Source: Bacillota bacterium
GTDB taxonomy: Bacteria; Bacillota; Clostridia; Clostridiales; Clostridiaceae
DNA: 64,000 nucleotides
NCBI GenBank assembly: GCA_021781745.1
Contig: JAJXWH010000001.1
Location: forward strand, 179,302-243,301
Direction: 5' to 3'
The notes beneath the pieces were generated by a model that was not told the DNA's origin, searched no databases, and saw only the letters and a program-made list of their open reading frames with translations. The translations under genes were made by a program, and so were the position numbers. Below, one piece after another: positions 1 to 8,075 of the stretch. Positions within the stretch are counted from its first letter, which is position 1. Each line of letters opens with the position of its first letter.

Positions 1-1280
1 TCATTTAGGTTATTTGTACTGCTGGTTAAACTATTAGATTGATTCATAATTCCTTCTGATATATTACTAATAGCTTGGACTATAGTTTCGATAAGTGATG
101 ATAGTTCTTCAGAAATAGATAAAAGCCCTTTTGATTCATTACTGAGGTGTGATGAATTTAACTCAATTGCATCAATATTTTTGTTAAGTGATTTTTGAAT
201 CTCGACTAGAGATTTGCACATAATCCCTGTTTCGGATTTTTTCTTAAAATACTTAGTATCTATTTTTTTTGAAAAATCACCAGCAGCAAAACTTTTCATT
301 ATATCTACTACATATAAAATATTTTTAGAAATTTTAGATACTACATATATTAAGGTTAGTGATATTAAGATTAGACTAATAATTCCCAAAACAATATTAA
401 TTATCTTCAAATTATTAAAGGAGCTTAATAAATCCATCTTATCTACAGCAGCTATTACACACCATCCTGTAGTTGGCACTATGGAATAAGACAATATCTG
501 TTCTCTACCTTCGCAAATAACATCTTGAGCACCGCTTTTACCTGAAGAAATTGAACTGATTAAATCATCGGCTTTTGATCCATCAATATTTGTTATTAAA
601 TCAGTTATGTTCATTCCTTGTTGTACATAGGAATTGTTAGAGTAGCCTAGAAGTTTACCATTTGCATTAACAACAAAAGCTTTGCCTGAATTTAAAAATG
701 ATATTTTTTTACTTAGATTAGATATATCATCACCAGATTTAAAAGCAACAAGCACATTAATATGGTTGTGATCGTCTTGGATAGGAGCTGATATTGCAAT
801 TACATAACTTTTATTTACGCTGCTCTTTGAATTATTAATAAAGGGTTCTGAAATATATGAAATTCCATTTTCAGCAGATTTAAAATAATCTGCATCTTTT
901 ATATCCATAACTTCACCATTTATTAATGTTAACTTTCCATCAGGCGTTGCAATTCCCATATTTGAATATTGTTTAAATTCTTTTTCTTTTAATAAAATTT
1001 TCAATTTATCGTCTAGCGGAGTACTAGTACTTGCAATAAATGGATTGTGTGCTAAACTTTCAACAGAGTTAATTTGATTAGTCATGATATCATTAATATC
1101 TTGTGCTGTAATTTTACTTATTTGATTAATAAAATCTTTACTATTAGAATAAAGAACTTTTTGACCTAAATAGTAAGTACAGATTGTAAGCGCTAATAAC
1201 GTTATTATTACAACTGGAAGGACTCTTGCAAGAACCCTAAAACTAATTGAATCCTTATTAAATATGTTTAATAATTTCAT
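1..1280 (-). CDS. Methyl-accepting chemotaxis protein, partial (cut by window start)
   Basis: The reading frame runs open on the minus strand from an ATG at 1280, with a GGGGGG ribosome site just upstream, to the left edge of the window, about 426 residues. It begins with a short basic stretch and a membrane segment (about residues 17-37). A long extracellular region follows, with the look of a double-Cache sensor domain (residues 40-290, including motifs such as TPDGKLTLINGE and GKAFVVNANGKLLGYS). Next come a second membrane segment and a HAMP-like linker. The cytoplasmic coiled-coil signalling part has only just begun at the edge. Known family role: senses a small extracellular ligand and controls the CheA kinase. 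The ligand cannot be told. Orientation is opposite to most of the window. Confidence 0.85.
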   Translation of the reverse strand, partial: MKLLNIFNKDSISFRVLARVLPVVIITLLALTICTYYLGQKVLYSNSKDFINQISKITAQDINDIMTNQINSVESLAHNPFIASTSTPLDDKLKILLKEKEFKQYSNMGIATPDGKLTLINGEVMDIKDADYFKSAENGISYISEPFINNSKSSVNKSYVIAISAPIQDDHNHINVLVAFKSGDDISNLSKKISFLNSGKAFVVNANGKLLGYSNNSYVQQGMNITDLITNIDGSKADDLISSISSGKSGAQDVICEGREQILSYSIVPTTGWCVIAAVDKMDLLSSFNNLKIINIVLGIISLILISLTLIYVVSKISKNILYVVDIMKSFAAGDFSKKIDTKYFKKKSETGIMCKSLVEIQKSLNKNIDAIELNSSHLSNESKGLLSISEELSSLIETIVQAISNISEGIMNQSNSLTSSTNNLN

Positions 1281-1463
1281 TTTTAATACCCCCCTTTTTG
1301 TGAATTACCTGCATACTTGTCTATATTATAATTTTTTTATTATAAATAAATAATTCCCAAAAGTATATATGCAAGCTGCACTAAAATACTGTTATATAGG
1401 CATAAAATTTTAATATATTTAAATCAGGTGAGTAAATTGTGGAGGTAATTAGGCATAAAAAAA

Positions 1464-1487
1464 GAAACCCGAAGGTTTCAGATTTTT
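1464..1487. terminator. Bidirectional hairpin terminator
   Basis: A 6-bp perfect stem GAAACC/GGTTTC closes a CGAA tetraloop. It has an A-run on its left and a T-run on its right, so it can act on both strands. It separates the chemoreceptor promoter region from the hpt side. Confidence 0.7.
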
Positions 1488-1589
1488 TTATTCTTTAGGA
1501 ATTTATAAAGCAGTAAAATCTGTGGATAACTTATTTAAAAAGCTGTTTAATTAGGTTTTGTATGGAAAAAGAATAAAAAAGAAATCTTA

Positions 1590-1674
1590 TTCGCCTGCCA
1601 GATTTTTCTCACATGCGTTCGAAAAGGCAGATGCGTGAAAAAAATCTACAGCTCCACAGTCGCTTGCGATTTTT
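1590..1674 (-). repeat. Compound inverted repeat downstream of hpt, probable terminator region
   Basis: Two nested imperfect inverted repeats are visible. CTGCC and GGCAG bracket a 26-base centre, and AGATTTTTCTCAC at about 1600 is nearly complementary to GTGAAAAAAATCT at about 1635. A further small hairpin (TCGC-TT-GCGA) abuts the hpt stop codon. Read on the minus strand the block ends in T-rich sequence, so it could terminate hpt. Its richness suggests a dispersed intergenic repeat family rather than a plain terminator, but I cannot test that. Confidence 0.45.
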
Positions 1675-2196
1675 TTATTCCCAGTTAAATACATAAGGCA
1701 CATTTCTATAAAAATCACCATAGTTTAATCCATATCCAACTACAAAAACATCTTCAATTTCAAAACAACAGTAATCAGGTGTTACATCTATTTTTCTCCT
1801 TGATGGTTTATCAAGAAGCACACAAGTCTTAACAGAAGCAGGATTTAATTTTTTTATATGATTAACAACAAAATCCATTGTTATTCCAGTATCAACAATA
1901 TCATCTACAATAAGAACGTCCCATCCTTCAATATCATCAGAAATATCATGAACTACTTGAACAGAGCCAGAGGATGTTTCATCATGACCATAACTTGATG
2001 TAGTCATAAATCCTATTTTTGTATTCAAGTCAATAGTTCTAACTAAATCAGCAGCATATACAAAACTTCCACGAAGTAAAGATAAAACATAAAGTTTTTT
2101 ACCTTTATAATCTTCAGTTATAATTTTCCCCAATTCTTCAATTCTTGAATTAATTTGTTCTTTAGAAAAAAGAATGTTACGTTTCTTGTCTTCCAT
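1675..2196 (-). CDS. hpt: Hypoxanthine phosphoribosyltransferase
   Basis: A 173-residue cytoplasmic purine-salvage enzyme that converts hypoxanthine or guanine plus PRPP to IMP or GMP. The PRPP-binding loop VLIVDDIVDTGITMDF is intact in the middle of the protein. The LYVLSLLRGSFVYAADL segment and the C-terminal VVGYGLNYGDFYRNVPYV are typical of bacterial Hpt. Length is normal for the family. The start is set by AAAGGAG a few bases before the ATG. In many clostridia hpt sits beside tilS and ftsH; here it stands alone on the minus strand. Confidence 0.95.
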   Translation of the reverse strand: MEDKKRNILFSKEQINSRIEELGKIITEDYKGKKLYVLSLLRGSFVYAADLVRTIDLNTKIGFMTTSSYGHDETSSGSVQVVHDISDDIEGWDVLIVDDIVDTGITMDFVVNHIKKLNPASVKTCVLLDKPSRRKIDVTPDYCCFEIEDVFVVGYGLNYGDFYRNVPYVFNWE

Positions 2197-2515
2197 TTTG
2201 TTAAAACTCCTTTTATGATTAATTTAATTGGTACAGTTCACTTAGAAATTTTATTTTATAATCCCAAATATGTATTTAAAATAGTATTTCTAAAAATTTA
2301 TTACATTAATATATGTTATACTTTTTATTTTTAAGAAACTTATTCCAAAATTGTGAATTGTACATTGTCAATTGTTAATTATATAAGTTATAATTAATGA
2401 ATTAATAGTATAAAATTATATGAAAGTTGTCAAGATAGGGATATGACACAAAATAGACTTATAATATTAACTTGTTATTTTGGTAAATATCCTATGGCTT
2501 ATGTGAGGTGTTTAT
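2197..2515. other. Divergent intergenic region hpt / hflX
   Basis: About 320 bases without a gene. It should hold the divergent promoters of hpt and hflX. A low-complexity AATTGT/ACAATT-type stretch with a central TGTACA lies at 2350-2380. No well-spaced consensus promoter could be chosen: a TATAAT at 2460-2465 lacks a matching -35. No riboswitch was recognised. Confidence 0.5.
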
Positions 2516-4303
2516 ATGATATATGGAAATATTGAAGGAATAAAAAAATCCATAATAGATGAATTGGAAAGTATTTATTCTATAAGAAGTTTAAAAGACG
2601 AAATATGTGATATAGAAATTTTAAATATTATTTCTAGAATTTCTAGCTTTATTGAAAGAGAAGTAAGTGTAGGAATAAATAGAAAAGGTAATGTAACTTC
2701 TGTTGCTATTGGAGATTCAACATCAGTGGAGGTTCCAATAATAGACATAGAGGAAAAAAGATTATCAGGAATAAGAGTAATTCATACTCATCCAAATGGC
2801 TACTGTAATCTTTCAGCCTTGGATTTAACAGCATTATTAAAGCTAAAATTAGATGCAATTGTATCAGTAGCAATATTAGATGGAAAGATAATAGATTTCT
2901 CATTAGGAATGCTTACATTATATAATAATAAACTGGAAACTGATGAAAAAAGAAATCTTTCATTAGAGGAAATAACATCTATACATATATTAGATAGAAT
3001 AAGATTTATTGAAAATCTAATAAAAACTAACGATGTTATAGAAGATACAGAGGAAAAAGCAATATTAGTAGGTTCTGATACAAAGGAAAGTCTGGAAGAA
3101 TTAGCGGAACTAACTGAAGCTTGTAATATACCAGTATTAAAGACTGTTTTTCAAAGCAGAAGTAAAGTTGATGCTGCATATTATATTGGAAGAGGTAAAG
3201 TTCTGGAGATTGCATCTATGAGGCAAGTAGAAAGAGCAAATGTTATAATATTCGACGATGAACTTTCAGGGTCACAAGTTAGAAATTTGGAAGCAGCATT
3301 AGGAGCAAAAGTAATTGATAGGACTACTTTAATATTAGAAATATTTGCAACTAGAGCTAAGAGTAAAGAATCTAAGATACAGGTAGAGTTAGCTCAGCTT
3401 AAATATAGATTAAGCAGATTGCAGGGCTTAGGTACTATTCTTTCTAGAACTGGTGGAGGAATAGGAACTAGAGGTCCAGGAGAAAAGAAATTAGAAACAG
3501 ACAGAAGACATATAATGGAAACCGTATATGACTTAAAAGATGAACTAAAGAAAATTAAAAAGACTAGAGATGTTCAAAGAGAAAAAAGAAACAAAGAGAA
3601 TATTCCTAAAGTATCTTTAGTTGGCTATACTAATGCAGGAAAATCAACATTAAGAAATGCCCTTTGTGATATAGCAGCAAAAAAAGAAAATAAAATAAAA
3701 GAAAAGGTATTTGAAGCAAACATGCTTTTTGCAACATTAGATACTACAACAAGAGCATTAACATTAAGCAAGAAGGGAATAATAACTCTTACAGATACCG
3801 TTGGATTCGTAAGAAAGCTGCCCCATGATTTAGTAGAGGCATTTAAATCAACACTGGAAGAAGTAATATTTTCAGATTTATTATGTCATGTAATTGATGC
3901 ATCTTCTGATACAGCTGCTGAACAATATGAAGCTGTAAATGAAGTACTAAATGAACTTGGTGTACTTGAAAAAGAAACAGTCTTAGTATTGAATAAAATA
4001 GATAAAGCAACTGAAGAACAAATGTCAAAAATAAAGGAGACAATTGGCAATAAAGATATAATAGAAATTTCAGCTAAGGAAAAAACAAATTTAGAAGAAT
4101 TACTAGATTTAATTGAAGAAAAGTTACCTTATAATTATAAAAAAGTAGAATATTTAATACCATATGAAAAAGGTGATATTCAATCATTTTTACACAGAAA
4201 TGCAAGAATACTTGAAGAAGAGTATAAGGATAATGGCACGTACATGGTCGCTGAAGTTGATGATGAAGTATTTAATAAAACACAGGAATATGCGCAGGTA
4301 TAG
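2516..4303 (+). CDS. hflX: GTPase HflX with an N-terminal JAMM/RadC-like domain
   Basis: 595 residues, against about 420 for E. coli HflX. The C-terminal part is canonical. The HflX N-domain starts near residue 180 (KAILVG), followed by the family signature GGIGTRGPGEKKLETDRR (residues 313-331). The G domain has GYTNAGKS (370-377), DTVG (427-430) and NKID (493-496). Known role: ribosome-binding GTPase that rescues or splits ribosomes under stress. The extra first 140 residues contain an exact JAMM metal motif, HTHPNG-x4-S-x2-D (H90, H92, S100, D103), with an upstream EREVSVGI stretch (E47/E49) that could supply the glutamate. This resembles the RadC/JAB fold. The start at 2516 follows GAGGTG. 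No activity of the extra domain is known to me. Confidence 0.93.
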   Translation: MIYGNIEGIKKSIIDELESIYSIRSLKDEICDIEILNIISRISSFIEREVSVGINRKGNVTSVAIGDSTSVEVPIIDIEEKRLSGIRVIHTHPNGYCNLSALDLTALLKLKLDAIVSVAILDGKIIDFSLGMLTLYNNKLETDEKRNLSLEEITSIHILDRIRFIENLIKTNDVIEDTEEKAILVGSDTKESLEELAELTEACNIPVLKTVFQSRSKVDAAYYIGRGKVLEIASMRQVERANVIIFDDELSGSQVRNLEAALGAKVIDRTTLILEIFATRAKSKESKIQVELAQLKYRLSRLQGLGTILSRTGGGIGTRGPGEKKLETDRRHIMETVYDLKDELKKIKKTRDVQREKRNKENIPKVSLVGYTNAGKSTLRNALCDIAAKKENKIKEKVFEANMLFATLDTTTRALTLSKKGIITLTDTVGFVRKLPHDLVEAFKSTLEEVIFSDLLCHVIDASSDTAAEQYEAVNEVLNELGVLEKETVLVLNKIDKATEEQMSKIKETIGNKDIIEISAKEKTNLEELLDLIEEKLPYNYKKVEYLIPYEKGDIQSFLHRNARILEEEYKDNGTYMVAEVDDEVFNKTQEYAQV

Positions 4304-4383
4304 AGCTGACTAGCTTAATGTATAATAAATATAACCTATTAATAATATACTAGAATAAGTGTATTATTAGGAGGCTATATTTT

Positions 4384-4428
4384 ATGAAAATATTTCAACT
4401 ATTAGGTTATACAAAGATTCTTAGATAG
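4384..4428 (+). CDS. Possible 14-residue leader peptide
   Basis: A very short frame (MKIFQLLGYTKILR) starts 6 bases after a perfect AGGAGG, between hflX and the nucleotidyltransferase gene. The ribosome site is stronger than those of many real genes here, which is the only reason to list it. The peptide has no run of one amino acid that would suggest an attenuator. It may equally be chance in A+T-rich DNA. Confidence 0.2.
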   Translation: MKIFQLLGYTKILR

Positions 4429-4590
4429 TGTTATTTAAGGATCTTTTTGATTGTATTTAATAAGTTGCAAGATCAATATTGAGTAAGAAAGTATTACCTT
4501 TAAATAAATATTTCTTTAAGTTATAATGTTAATGAGTTTTATTAAAAAAAGTATAGATATAATGCCTTGGGCAAAAGAAGGTGGAATAAG

Positions 4591-5490
4591 ATGGCAAGAT
4601 CCATAATGGATTATCAAAAATCCTCTGAAAAACTAATAAATAAATTGAAGGTAAATAAAAAAGTGCTAGCAATATTTGCATTTGGAAGTATAGTAAGCGG
4701 GGATCTTTGGGAGGAGTCAGATATAGATATATTCGTTGTTTACAAAGATGTATTTGATGATGTCCGGGATATATATTCTGAGGTCCTCGACATACCTGTG
4801 CATATGAAAGTGCTCAGTAAAGATAAATTTTTAGAGTTATATGAAAGTGGTGGAAAGAAAGGTTTTGTAAGAAATTTACTCATAGCTTCTAAAATTATAT
4901 TTTCTAGAGATGAAGAAATAGAAAGTGCTTTCAATAAAGCTAAATATAGTTTAGATAAATATAGAGAAATATGGAATTTAGTTTACTTAGGTAATGTTAT
5001 AAAGGATATTGGAGTAATTAAGAAGTATTTGCAAAACAATAGTATATTTACATCTTATGAAGTCCTAATTAGAGCCTTAGATAGTTTTGCTAAACTTTAT
5101 TTAAATTTAAATGGATATACTGTAAGCAAGGATGCAGTTAGGATGGTAACAAACTTAAACTATAAGTTTAATATGGTAATTGAGAATTTATTTAACAGTG
5201 AATGTATAAATGAAAATATACAAAATACTGTAGATTACATGGAAGGGTTTTTAGATGATAATATAAATGAAGCATCAAAATTTTTATTAAATTATTTATA
5301 TGAAAAAAACGCATTTCTAAGTTCTTTTGAGATAAAAAATAATGAGTTATTTAAAGAATTTGATATAAAAATAGAAGAAATTTTAAAAGAGTTATATAAA
5401 AGAAAATTAATAAATAAGGATACTAGAAATTTAGATTTGCCTTCTAATGAAAAATTATTAAGGGAGAATGTATATTCATACAAGAGTTAA
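4591..5490 (+). CDS. Nucleotidyltransferase-fold protein (Pol beta superfamily)
   Basis: About 299 residues from the ATG at 4591, which follows GAAGGTGG; a TTG at 4567 is also in frame but lacks a ribosome site. The N-terminal 100 residues hold the minimal nucleotidyltransferase signature FGSIVSGDLWEESDIDIFVV, with G32-S33 and the metal-binding pair D44/D46. The rest is helical, with the feel of a HEPN-like or substrate-binding domain (residues 130-290). Members of this superfamily adenylylate drugs, proteins or nucleic acids; the substrate here is unknown. The gene ends 23 bases before the MocR-type regulator, so the two are probably co-transcribed. Confidence 0.75.
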   Translation: MARSIMDYQKSSEKLINKLKVNKKVLAIFAFGSIVSGDLWEESDIDIFVVYKDVFDDVRDIYSEVLDIPVHMKVLSKDKFLELYESGGKKGFVRNLLIASKIIFSRDEEIESAFNKAKYSLDKYREIWNLVYLGNVIKDIGVIKKYLQNNSIFTSYEVLIRALDSFAKLYLNLNGYTVSKDAVRMVTNLNYKFNMVIENLFNSECINENIQNTVDYMEGFLDDNINEASKFLLNYLYEKNAFLSSFEIKNNELFKEFDIKIEEILKELYKRKLINKDTRNLDLPSNEKLLRENVYSYKS

Positions 5491-5513
5491 TGTATTGTTA
5501 AAGGGGAAATTTT

Positions 5514-6941
5514 ATGGATATTTATAAGAATTTTAAATTCAAGAATAATGAAATACCCAAATATGTTCAAGTAGCTGATTATATAAAAGAATTGATTGAT
5601 AAGAGAAAAATAAAAGAAGGAGACAAACTTCCAACTATAAGGGAGTTATCAAAAAGTTTAGGCGTAAATAATGTTACAATAGTAAGCGCATATAATAAAC
5701 TGAAGGCAGAAGGATATGCTTACCAAAAGGTAGGCAGCGGGAGTTATGCAAAAAGGAAGGAAGTTGTTTCGAATTTTAGAAGAGAATATTCCAATACTCT
5801 AAAAAAATTATCTACGAAGGATTTATCAGATGTTGTTGATTTTACAGGAGAAACTACAGCAGAAGTGTTATTTCCAATAGCTGATTTGAAAAATATAATA
5901 AACGAAGTTTTAGAAAGAGACGGAGCTAATGCTCTTCTTTCAGATAATAGAAATGGATATAGCAATCTTATTTATACCATTAACAAAGTATTTTGGGATT
6001 CAAAGTTAAATAATGAAGATATATTAATTGTGTCTGGAGCACAACAAGGAATTGATATTGCATCAAAAGGAATATTAAACATAAATGATAATATTATAGT
6101 TGAAAAACCGACATATGTTGGTGCATTGTCAGTTTTTAAGTGGAGAAAAGTAAATATTTTTGAAGTTCCAATGGATGAAGAAGGATTAAATTTAGATAAA
6201 TTTGAGAAAATACTTCAAAAAAATGATATAAAGTGCTTTTTTACAATGAGTTATTTTCAAAATCCAACTGGAATAAGCTATAGTTTAGAAAAGAAAAAAA
6301 GAATATTACAGCTTGCAGAAATATATGATTTTTATATAATCGAGGATGATTATTTATCAGAACTTATATACGAGAATTCTTTAGATTATATTCCATTTAA
6401 ATGGCTTGATAGAAATGACAGAGTTATTTATATTAAGAGTTTTTCAAAAATATTTCTTCCAGGGATAAGATTGGGATATTTAGTTGCTCCAGCTGTATTT
6501 AGAGAGACTCTTCAAAGTTCAAAACATAATACAGATATCACAACTTCAAGCTTAATGCAAAGAGCTTTGGAACTATATATTTCTAGTGAGAAATGGAAAA
6601 AGAACATAAAGGATTTAAATAGTGAGTATATTCAAAGATATACACTTATGAAAAGAATACTAGATAACGAATTTGAAAATATATTAACCTACATAGACCC
6701 AAGAGGAGGACTTTATTTTTACTTGACTTTAAAAGAAGATTATATGGTTAATACTAAAGAACTTTTTATGCGTCTTAGACAAAAAAATGTATATATTACT
6801 CCAGGGGCAATGTTTTTTACGTCAAAGGACGATGGACAAGATTCCTTTAGAATAGGATTTTATCAAACAGATAAAGAAAAAATCGAAAAAGGAATGAAAA
6901 TACTTAAAGAAGAAATTATAGCAGCAGTGTATGAAGAATAA
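5514..6941 (+). CDS. MocR/PdxR-type regulator (GntR winged helix plus aminotransferase-like domain)
   Basis: 475 residues. A GntR winged helix occupies about residues 15-80 (VADYIKEL...LPTIRELSKSLGVNNVTIVSAYNKL). A fold-type I aminotransferase domain fills residues 100-470, with the PLP-lysine in SFSKIFLPGIRLGY (K312), the IIEDDYLSEL Asp region and a conserved FQNPTGISYS. This is the MocR architecture. Known members bind PLP or a PLP-amino-acid adduct and regulate vitamin B6, GABA or taurine genes, usually a neighbour. The only near neighbour is the upstream nucleotidyltransferase gene. No pdxST genes are close, so the regulon is open. Confidence 0.9.
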   Translation: MDIYKNFKFKNNEIPKYVQVADYIKELIDKRKIKEGDKLPTIRELSKSLGVNNVTIVSAYNKLKAEGYAYQKVGSGSYAKRKEVVSNFRREYSNTLKKLSTKDLSDVVDFTGETTAEVLFPIADLKNIINEVLERDGANALLSDNRNGYSNLIYTINKVFWDSKLNNEDILIVSGAQQGIDIASKGILNINDNIIVEKPTYVGALSVFKWRKVNIFEVPMDEEGLNLDKFEKILQKNDIKCFFTMSYFQNPTGISYSLEKKKRILQLAEIYDFYIIEDDYLSELIYENSLDYIPFKWLDRNDRVIYIKSFSKIFLPGIRLGYLVAPAVFRETLQSSKHNTDITTSSLMQRALELYISSEKWKKNIKDLNSEYIQRYTLMKRILDNEFENILTYIDPRGGLYFYLTLKEDYMVNTKELFMRLRQKNVYITPGAMFFTSKDDGQDSFRIGFYQTDKEKIEKGMKILKEEIIAAVYEE

Positions 6942-7015
6942 TAAAATAAATATTCAAGTGTGCTTTTTTACAAAACATTAACATAAATTTAAACTAAAAA
7001 AGGAGCTAGATTGAG

Positions 7016-7663
7016 ATGTCCTACATTACTATAAAAGATTTTGGAGAAGATAGATTTGAAGAGAAGAAATCAGAGTTTATTGGATATGCTAAAAGAGTGG
7101 AAAATGAAGAGGAAGCTAAAGCTTTTATAAGTGAAATAAAGAATATGCATAAACAAGCAAGGCATAACTGTTCAGCTTATATTATAGGGAAAAACATGAA
7201 TATTCAAAGATATTCTGATGATGGAGAGCCACAAGGAACAGCAGGAATACCAATTCTTGAAGTAATGAAAAAAAGTAGGATAACTGACTGTGCTGTTGTT
7301 GTTACAAGATATTTTGGGGGAATACTCCTTGGAGCAGGCGGCCTAACTAGAGCATATACAAAGGGTGCGAGCATTGCCATAAAAGCTGCAGGAATTGTAG
7401 AAAAAGTTGAAGGTTTAAAATTAAGTTTTGAAATGGAATATGACTTATTTGGAAAAGTTCAGCATTTATGTGGTCAAAATTCATGGCATATAGAAGATAC
7501 AGAATATAGTGATAAAGTAGTTGTTCACATATTGTGTGAACAATCAATTTCAGAAATGCTTGAAAATGAGATTGTAGAAGTTACTAATGGAAAAGTAATT
7601 ATTCGTAAAAGTGAAGAAGGTATTTATTTTAGAGAAGGAAATAGGTTGTATTTAAAAATATAG
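7016..7663 (+). CDS. YigZ/IMPACT family protein
   Basis: 215 residues. The N-terminal IMPACT domain (residues 1-125) has the family hallmarks ARHNCSAYIIG, RYSDDGEPQGTAG and VVVTRYFGGILLGAGGLTRAY. The C-terminal 70 residues match the DUF1949 ferredoxin-like half. The start follows AAAGGAG. The family is widespread and cytoplasmic; in eukaryotes IMPACT interferes with GCN1, but the bacterial role is not settled. It stands alone between hairpins. Confidence 0.92.
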   Translation: MSYITIKDFGEDRFEEKKSEFIGYAKRVENEEEAKAFISEIKNMHKQARHNCSAYIIGKNMNIQRYSDDGEPQGTAGIPILEVMKKSRITDCAVVVTRYFGGILLGAGGLTRAYTKGASIAIKAAGIVEKVEGLKLSFEMEYDLFGKVQHLCGQNSWHIEDTEYSDKVVVHILCEQSISEMLENEIVEVTNGKVIIRKSEEGIYFREGNRLYLKI

Positions 7664-8015
7664 ATGTATCTACCAAAGCTTAAAATTTATTGTTTAATCT
7701 GGTGCAATGGTAAATAGACGTAATGATATCATAACAAAATTAGGTAAATTTAATATTAAATTAGAGAAAATCAATAGAAAACTACTGTATTGACCTTTAA
7801 ATAAGAAATTTAAAGGTTGATTTTATTGGAAAAATAAGGTAATATTTGTATTGTATCTAGTCTAAGGTTATATACACAACTTAATATCATTGGATTCTCG
7901 TAATTATAATGAAGCATACTAAAAATGCAATCATAATTTTATATTTTATTTTTTAGCTAAATGTGTATAAATAAAAAGCTTCATTGAAATTTAACATTAA
8001 GCAAGGGTTGCAAAG
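7664..8015. other. Intergenic region downstream of yigZ
   Basis: About 350 bases with no supported gene. The only structure I see is the hairpin at 7793-7817 described separately. A ydaO-type (c-di-AMP) riboswitch, which often precedes cell-wall hydrolase genes in clostridia, was looked for and not recognised. Confidence 0.5.
7793..7826 (+). terminator. Hairpin terminator after yigZ
   Basis: A 9-bp perfect stem ACCTTTAAA/TTTAAAGGT with a 7-base loop is followed by a T-rich tail. It lies about 130 bases past the yigZ stop, before the promoter of the next gene. Confidence 0.6.
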
Positions 8016-8044
8016 TTGACAAGTTCATCAAAGTAATATATAAT
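8016..8044 (+). promoter_or_regulatory. Sigma-A type promoter of the 3D-domain gene
   Basis: TTGACA at 8016-8021 and TATAAT at 8039-8044 are both perfect consensus, with a 17-base spacer, 32 bases before the start codon. It is the best housekeeping promoter in the window. Confidence 0.85.
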
Positions 8045-8075
8045 TCTACTAACTCTTGCCAAAGGAGGGAAATCG

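Larger units (their letters stand above)
1281..1674. other. Intergenic region between chemoreceptor and hpt
   Basis: This stretch of about 390 bases has no convincing reading frame. It holds a bidirectional hairpin terminator at 1464-1487 and a complex inverted-repeat block at about 1590-1674 that lies downstream of hpt on the minus strand. The part next to the chemoreceptor is A+T-rich and presumably holds its promoter, but I could not choose a clear -35/-10 pair. Confidence 0.6.

Noticed and set aside
214..489. 91-residue + strand frame
   Set aside because: Lies opposite the chemoreceptor coding sequence, has no ribosome site and is a shadow of it.
2350..2380. AATTGT/TGTACA-rich stretch before hflX, with a similar TTACATTGTACATTAA at 23709
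   Set aside because: Low-complexity A+T-rich sequence; two short matches are not enough to claim a repeat family or operator.
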